From the NCBI GenBank assembly GCA_934122215.1, contig CAKOWF010000012.1, positions 1 through 28,049 on the forward strand: DNA of 28,049 bases, given 5' to 3'. Position 1 is the first letter of the stretch, and every line of letters starts with the position of its first letter. Source of the DNA: an uncultured Bacilli bacterium. GTDB taxonomy: Bacteria > Bacillota_I > Bacilli_A > RF39 > UBA660. Positions 23,686-28,049 of the stretch are shown in pieces. The notes under the pieces are model-generated. The model was not told where the DNA came from, searched no databases, and saw only the letters and a list, made by a program, of their open reading frames with translations. The translations under genes and the position numbers were made by a program.

Positions 23686-23710
23686 TGATAATATAATTAT
23701 CATTCTTTTT
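23685..23710 (+). terminator. Hairpin with T run after parB
   Basis: ATGATAAT (23685-23692) / ATTATCAT (23696-23703) around a 3-nt loop, then TCTTTTT. It starts on the last base of the parB stop and may partly separate parB from the DUF951 gene. Confidence 0.5.
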
Positions 23711-23725
23711 AAATAGGTGATATGT

Positions 23726-23905
23726 ATGTTAGAATATAAACTAGGAAGTATTGTTATAATGAAAAAACCACATCCTTGTGGTACAAATGAATGGGAAATA
23801 ACAAGATTAGGAGCAGATATAAAAATAAAATGTTTAAATTGTGGTAGAACTATAATGTTACCAAGAATAGAATTTAATAAAAAATTAAAGAAAGTTATTA
23901 AATAA
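23726..23905 (+). CDS. DUF951-family small protein (YyzM-like)
   Basis: A 59-residue protein with the DUF951 layout: 'LGSIVIMKKPHPCGTNEWEI', 'RLGADIKIKCLNCGRTIMLPR', and a basic C terminus. The three cysteines (in PCG and CLNCG) with a nearby His look like a small zinc ribbon. In Firmicutes this family is found close to parB near the origin, as here. Its function is unknown to me; nucleic-acid or protein binding would be a guess. I take the ATG at 23726, after AGGTGAT; the in-frame GTG at 23717 is part of the ribosome site. The transporter gene begins 9 nt downstream. Confidence 0.85.
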   Translation: MLEYKLGSIVIMKKPHPCGTNEWEITRLGADIKIKCLNCGRTIMLPRIEFNKKLKKVIK

Positions 23906-23914
23906 GGAGGAAAT

Positions 23915-25438
23915 ATGGCAAAAAAGAAAAAAAATAAAATATATGGTCCAGTTTTCGCAATTTTTATAATTATAATAATTATATCGTTATTGAGTTTGAT
24001 TTTCTCAATACTTAATATAGAAGGATATAAAAATGTAATAGCAAATAATACATTAGAATCACAATTAATTACAGTAAGAAATATAATTAGTATAGATGGT
24101 ATAAAATATTTATTTGAAAATATAGTAAATAATTTTATGAATTTTAAACCTTTAGTCTTGTTTATTGTATTTTTATTAGGACTTGGTATATGTGAACAAA
24201 GTGGATTAATGCATGCAATAGTGTCTCCATTTAAAAAAATTAAATTTAATTTTATTATATTTATTACTTTATTTATAGGAATAATTTCAACTTTTATAGG
24301 AGATTTGAGCTATATAATATTAATACCATTAACAGGTGTAATATATAAGTATCTAGAAAAAAATCCAATAATTGGTATACTTACAATGTTTATTGGTATA
24401 ACAATAGGATATGGAACAGGATTAATATTTAATTATAATGATCATTTAATAGGATTATTAACACAAAATTCAGCAACTTTAAATGTAGATCCAAATTACA
24501 AATATAGTTTATTATCAAATTTATATATAATGTGGTTTTCTACAATATTATTTAGTTATATAGGTACAATAATTATAAATAAATTTTTAGTAACAAAATT
24601 AAGTAAAAAATATCAATTAGAAGAACAATTTGAAGTAAATGAAAAAGCAAAAAAAACAAGTTTAATAATATTTTTAATATCATTAATTTTAGTTATTTAC
24701 TTTATATTACCAATTAATTTACCACTAGCAGGAATATTGTTAGATAGTGGTTCAGAAAGATACATTGATAAATTATTTGGATCTTCATCTCCATTTGGTA
24801 ATGGTCTTGTGGTAATTATAAGTTTAATATTTACTTTATCAGGTTTTGTATATGGAAAAAAATCAGGAAATATAAAAACTGGACATGATTTTAGTTTAGG
24901 TTTATCAAAATCTTTTGAAAATTTAGGATTTTTATTTGTTCTTATGTTTTTTACATCACAAATACCAGCTATTATTGAATGGACAAATTTAGGAAATGTT
25001 ATAGCAACAAGATTAATAGATTTAATAGGTAATTTACACCTAAGTGGAATATTACTATTAATAATATTTATAATTATAACAGTAATTATTAGTATTTTAA
25101 TACCAGATACAATGTCTAAATGGAATTTAATGTCTCCAACAATAGTACCATTATTTATGCAAGCAAATATAACTCCAAATTTTACAAATTTTGTATTTAA
25201 AATAGCAGATTCTATAGGTAAATGTTTTAGCCCAGTATTTATATATTTTATAGTTACTTTAGCATTTTTAGAAAAATATAATGAAACAGAAAATGAAAAA
25301 AAACAGATAAGCTTTTTTGGAACATATAAATTAATGTTACCAAGTATTACAGTATTATCATTAATATGGATATTAATAATTGTATTTTGGTATTTAATAG
25401 GATTTCCAATAGGTATAGGAAATTATTCAACTTTATAA
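23915..25438 (+). CDS. AbgT-family transporter
   Basis: Polytopic membrane protein of 507 residues, with a basic cytoplasmic start (MAKKKKNK) and about 11-13 hydrophobic segments. The family call rests on the block 'FIGDLSYIILIPLTGVIYKY', 'NPIIGILTMFIGITIGYGTG' and the 'NVDPNYKYSLLSNLYIMW' loop, which follow the AbgT pattern (a proline-containing helix after an acidic Asp, then a G-rich helical hairpin), and on 'NWTNLGNVIA'-like and 'SKWNLMSPTIVPLF' segments near the C terminus. Known members import p-aminobenzoyl-glutamate (AbgT) or export sulfonamides (MtrF, YdaH). Substrate here cannot be read from sequence. It follows the DUF951 gene by 9 nt with AAGGAGGAAAT, so it is probably co-transcribed with it. 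A YfcC/C4-dicarboxylate carrier is the main alternative. Confidence 0.72.
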   Translation: MAKKKKNKIYGPVFAIFIIIIIISLLSLIFSILNIEGYKNVIANNTLESQLITVRNIISIDGIKYLFENIVNNFMNFKPLVLFIVFLLGLGICEQSGLMHAIVSPFKKIKFNFIIFITLFIGIISTFIGDLSYIILIPLTGVIYKYLEKNPIIGILTMFIGITIGYGTGLIFNYNDHLIGLLTQNSATLNVDPNYKYSLLSNLYIMWFSTILFSYIGTIIINKFLVTKLSKKYQLEEQFEVNEKAKKTSLIIFLISLILVIYFILPINLPLAGILLDSGSERYIDKLFGSSSPFGNGLVVIISLIFTLSGFVYGKKSGNIKTGHDFSLGLSKSFENLGFLFVLMFFTSQIPAIIEWTNLGNVIATRLIDLIGNLHLSGILLLIIFIIITVIISILIPDTMSKWNLMSPTIVPLFMQANITPNFTNFVFKIADSIGKCFSPVFIYFIVTLAFLEKYNETENEKKQISFFGTYKLMLPSITVLSLIWILIIVFWYLIGFPIGIGNYSTL

Positions 25439-25504
25439 AATATAAATGTTCTTTATCAAATAGAATTAGTAAAAAATAAAATTGTTAAAAGAATTAAGAT
25501 TATT

Positions 25505-25530
25505 AAGGATGAAATTAAAATCATCCTTTT
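25505..25530 (+). terminator. Terminator after the AbgT-family gene
   Basis: AAGGATGA (25505-25512) / TCATCCTT (25521-25528), perfect 8-bp stem with an 8-nt loop and TTTT at the end. It is about 65 nt past the stop codon, unlike the other terminators of the window. Confidence 0.6.
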
Positions 25531-25689
25531 ATAATGTCTCTAATGTAAAATACGAGATATAAAAAAGCAATCTTTTTAATATATTTAATTAAATTATTAA
25601 TTTCTTCTATAATCTCGTTATTAATGTATATGACACTAATTTTTTTATTTAATAATTAATAAAAAGGGTTATATAGTAGATAATATATA

Positions 25690-25698
25690 TGCTATAAT
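25690..25698 (+). promoter_or_regulatory. Extended -10 promoter of the flavoprotein gene
   Basis: TGCTATAAT at 25690-25698, 44 nt before the start codon, with a weak TTATAT at 25669-25674 as possible -35. Confidence 0.55.
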
Positions 25699-25742
25699 AT
25701 TTATAACAGATTTAAATATAATTGTGAAAGAGAAGTGATTTT

Positions 25743-27137
25743 ATGGAAATTTATGACGTAATAATAATTGGAGCAGGTCCAGCAGGTTTATTTTGTGCAT
25801 ATGAGTTAATAGAAAAAAATCCAAAATTAAAGATTCTAATGCTAGAAAAAGGAAAATTTGTAAAAAATAGAGTTTGTCCAATGAATAAGTATAAAACAAA
25901 ATGTACTAATTGTAATCCATGTAACATACTATCTGGATATGGTGGAGCTGGAACTTTTAGTGATGGGAAATTAAATTTTATACCTAAATTAGGTAAGTCT
26001 GATCTTTTTAAATATATGTCAGAAAGTGATGCATATAAATTAATAAATGATACAGAAACAATATTTAATAAATTTAATATGGATGCTAAAATTTTTCCAA
26101 GTAATATGGAACAAGCAACAGAACTTCAAAAAATAGTGACAAGATTAGGAGACAGACTATTAATTATAAAGCAAAAACATATTGGAAGTGATTATTTACC
26201 ACAATGCATAGACAAATTTAGCGAATATTTAAGTACAAAAAAAATAGAAATAGAAGAATTAACAGATGTTATAGATATAGAAAGTATATCAAAAAATAGC
26301 CATAAAATAACTTATAAAAAGAATAATAAAGAAATGGTGGTTTATGGAAACAAAGTAGTAGTTGCTCCAGGTAGAACAGGTGCAAAATGGGTACAAGAAT
26401 TAGCAGATAAATATAATATAGAATATACTTCAAAAAGCATTGAAATTGGAGTAAGAGTTGAAGTTAGAAAAGAAATTTTAGAAGACATATGTAATATAAT
26501 TTATGATCCCACTATATTTATAAAAACAAAAACATATGCAGATGAAATTAGAACTTTTTGTACAAATCCAGGAGGTTTTGTAACTAAGGAAAATTATTAT
26601 GGATATATTTGTGTAAATGGTCATTCATTAAAAGATATAAAATCAAATAATTCAAATTTTGCTTTTATCTCAAAAGTAAATTTAACTGAACCAGTAACCA
26701 ATACTAGAGAATATGGTGAATCAATAGCAAAAATCGCAAATGTTTTAGGAAATTCCAAACCAATTATTCAAACATTAAGAGATTTAAAAACAAACAGGAG
26801 AAGTAATTGGGATAGGATAAATAAGTTATATATTGAACCAACGTTGAAAGATTGTGTAGCTGGTGATTTAGCCTTAGTTTTACCTCATAGAATTATAATT
26901 AATATATTAGAAGGATTGGAAGAATTAGATAAAATTATACCCGGAGTTAATAATGATGAAACTTTATTATATGGGCCAGAAATAAAATTTTTTAGTAATG
27001 AAATTATAACTAATAATAAATTTAAATTGGAAGATTATGATATATATTTTATTGGAGATGGTGCTGGAAAGGCTGGAAATATAGTAACAGCAGCAGCAAC
27101 AGGTTTAGTGGCAGCACGTGATATTTTAGGAGAATAA
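25743..27137 (+). CDS. Uncharacterised FAD-dependent dehydrogenase (COG2509 type)
   Basis: 464-residue flavoprotein. Seen: the dinucleotide-binding 'IIIGAGPAGLFCAYEL' (7-22) with acidic Glu35 at the end of the second strand, 'GYGGAGTFSDGKLNF' (65-79), the second NAD(P)/FAD motif 'VVVAPGRTGAKWVQEL', and the FAD-closing 'YFIGDGAGKAGNIVTAAATG' near the C terminus. Between these is CX8CX2CX2C (Cys45, 54, 57, 60), a pattern fitting a metal or iron-sulfur centre. The RxCP...C..C.PC...G.GGAG.FSDGKL run is typical of the COG2509 family. Members are annotated as dehydrogenases without a proven substrate. It starts a new transcription unit and is one base from the ATP-grasp gene, so the two are probably made together. 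Confidence 0.85.
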   Translation: MEIYDVIIIGAGPAGLFCAYELIEKNPKLKILMLEKGKFVKNRVCPMNKYKTKCTNCNPCNILSGYGGAGTFSDGKLNFIPKLGKSDLFKYMSESDAYKLINDTETIFNKFNMDAKIFPSNMEQATELQKIVTRLGDRLLIIKQKHIGSDYLPQCIDKFSEYLSTKKIEIEELTDVIDIESISKNSHKITYKKNNKEMVVYGNKVVVAPGRTGAKWVQELADKYNIEYTSKSIEIGVRVEVRKEILEDICNIIYDPTIFIKTKTYADEIRTFCTNPGGFVTKENYYGYICVNGHSLKDIKSNNSNFAFISKVNLTEPVTNTREYGESIAKIANVLGNSKPIIQTLRDLKTNRRSNWDRINKLYIEPTLKDCVAGDLALVLPHRIIINILEGLEELDKIIPGVNNDETLLYGPEIKFFSNEIITNNKFKLEDYDIYFIGDGAGKAGNIVTAAATGLVAARDILGE

Positions 27138-27138
27138 T

Positions 27139-28049
27139 ATGAGTATAGTAAGTTATGCATTAAAAGGAAATATTAAAAATTTTAATAGTAAATTAGATAA
27201 AATAAGTGAAAAAACTGGTATCAGTAAAATAAAACTACAAACAAAATTTTTATCATGTTTTAGACTTATTGGAACAGGATATAGTGATTTTTTAAATTAT
27301 GAATTATATAATAAATCTAAAAAAGAAATATTAGAATATGCTTCAATAAAAGATCAAGATAAATTTTATGAAATTGTAAGTCCTAGTAAATATAAAACTT
27401 TTTTTACAATAAAAACAAATTTTTTAAGAAATTTTAAAGATTATATAAGTAGAGATTTTTATGATAATGGAACATTAGATGAACTAACAAAATTTTTAAA
27501 AAATCATGAATATTTTATGATAAAACCATATGATGGCTTGGGTGGACATGGTGTTAGAAAATGTTATTCAAAAGATATCAAAAATATAGAAGAATTTTAT
27601 AAAGAATTACAACAAAACAAATTATTTTTAGAAGAATATGTTATTCAACATAGTGAAATAAGTAAAATTTGTCCAACTAGTGTTAATACTATTAGAATAA
27701 TGACATTTGGATATGATGGAAAATCAGAAATTTTATTTGCTGCAATGAGATTTAGTGATGGAACAGCTAGTGTTGATAATTTTCATCAAGGTGGAATGGC
27801 TTGCTTAGTTGATATTGAGACAGGTAAATTAGTTGGCCAAGCATTTAATAAAGATTTAGAATATTTTAAATATCATCCAATGACAGAAATGAAATTTGAT
27901 GGCTTTCAAATACCAAATTGGGACAAAATAAAAAAACTGGTATTAGAAGCAGCTTTAGTAAATCAAAATATTCACGTAGTAGGATGGGATGTAGCTGTTA
28001 CAGAAGATGGAGCAACTTTTATTGAGGGAAATAGAAGACCTGGATTTGA
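27139..28049 (+). CDS. Sugar-transfer-associated ATP-grasp protein, 3' end outside the window
   Basis: 303 codons are present and the reading frame is still open at the window edge; the final 'TTTGA' is not a stop in frame. Seen: a helical N-terminal part, ATP-grasp lid region 'YFMIKPYDGLGGHGVRK' (about 132-148), 'LFLEEYVIQH', 'CPTSVNTIRIMTF' (about 185-197), 'DNFHQGGMACLVDIETGKL', 'HPMTEMKFDGFQIPNW', 'VVGWDVAVTEDGATFIEGN'. These match the ATP-grasp family named for its association with sugar transfer, in which the last block carries the metal-binding Asp and Glu/Asn. Such enzymes join a carboxylate to an amine or thiol using ATP; the substrate is unknown. The start, ATG at 27139, is one base past the flavoprotein stop, with AGGAGAAT as ribosome site within that gene. 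Confidence 0.85.
   Translation, partial: MSIVSYALKGNIKNFNSKLDKISEKTGISKIKLQTKFLSCFRLIGTGYSDFLNYELYNKSKKEILEYASIKDQDKFYEIVSPSKYKTFFTIKTNFLRNFKDYISRDFYDNGTLDELTKFLKNHEYFMIKPYDGLGGHGVRKCYSKDIKNIEEFYKELQQNKLFLEEYVIQHSEISKICPTSVNTIRIMTFGYDGKSEILFAAMRFSDGTASVDNFHQGGMACLVDIETGKLVGQAFNKDLEYFKYHPMTEMKFDGFQIPNWDKIKKLVLEAALVNQNIHVVGWDVAVTEDGATFIEGNRRPGF

Larger units (their letters stand above)
25439..25742. other. 304-bp intergenic stretch
   Basis: No ORF with a usable start and ribosome site was found on either strand. It holds the terminator at 25505-25530, a spaced inverted repeat ACGAGAT (25552-25558) / ATCTCGT (25612-25618) 53 bp apart, several A/T runs, and the promoter at 25690-25698. On the minus strand a frame is open from about 25622 to 25509 but has no ATG, GTG or TTG start. 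Confidence 0.6.

Noticed and set aside
25509..25622. Minus-strand open frame in the 304-bp spacer
   Set aside because: No ATG, GTG or TTG start in frame and no ribosome site; ends inside the terminator.
1..28049. CRISPR array, insertion sequence, prophage or tRNA gene
   Set aside because: No regularly spaced repeats, transposase or phage motifs, and no tRNA-like cloverleaf or conserved TTCGAATC-type arm were seen.
1..28049. UGA read as tryptophan (mollicute code)
   Set aside because: Trp residues at conserved positions are TGG and all genes are intact with TGA treated as a stop.

Overview
This window is a very AT-rich chromosomal segment next to the replication origin of a low-GC Gram-positive bacterium (class Bacilli or a close Mollicutes-like relative). 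The evidence is the gene order recF-gyrB-gyrA, then the dnaX-ebfC-recR-bofA-holB-ricT cluster, rsmI-pth-mfd-spoVT, metG-tatD and parA-parB, all familiar from the Bacillus origin region. Sporulation-type regulators (BofA, SpoVT) and a competence regulator of the ComK family are present, so the lineage probably descends from, or still is, a developmentally complex Firmicute. Intergenic DNA is sparse. Tryptophan is encoded by UGG, and every recognised complete gene ends in TAA or TAG.

Layout. 1-643: short ComK-family gene with its own terminator, then the promoter and leader of recF. 644-6116: recF-gyrB-gyrA operon. 6117-6356: two perfect parS sites and a minimal SRP RNA. 6357-6785: tadA. 6838-16760: one long co-directional run, dnaX-ebfC-recR-bofA-holB-ricT-trmN6-rsmI-pth-mfd, with spacers of a few bases or overlaps. 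16767-18386: a CBS/DRTGG-type family II pyrophosphatase, the only gene on the minus strand, sharing a two-way terminator with mfd. 18494-19021: spoVT. 19031-20855: T-box leader and metG. 20940-21116: a 58-codon membrane-protein ORF. 21202-21942: tatD. 22029-25438: parA, parB, a DUF951 protein and an AbgT-family transporter. 25439-25742: an AT-rich intergenic stretch. 25743-28049: an FAD-dependent dehydrogenase (COG2509 type) and a sugar-transfer-associated ATP-grasp gene cut by the window end.

How it works together. Replication, topology and repair functions (RecF, gyrase, DnaX, HolB, RecR, Mfd) sit with the segregation module: ParA and ParB at 22.0-23.7 kb, and their parS sites at 6.1 kb. 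Translation-quality functions (TadA, RsmI, Pth, TrmN6, MetG with a methionine T-box) and the SRP RNA are interleaved. Nearly all genes are read in one direction, as expected of leading-strand genes running away from an origin that should lie just upstream of position 1.

I did not find a clearly new multi-gene system. The items most worth a second look are the ComK homologue that ends before the MecA-binding region, the roughly 80-nt SRP RNA, the near-universal overlap of terminators with stop codons, the complete avoidance of TGA stops among recognised genes, the repeated TGnTATAAT promoters, and the uncharacterised flavoprotein with a CX8CX2CX2C cysteine motif next to an ATP-grasp enzyme.
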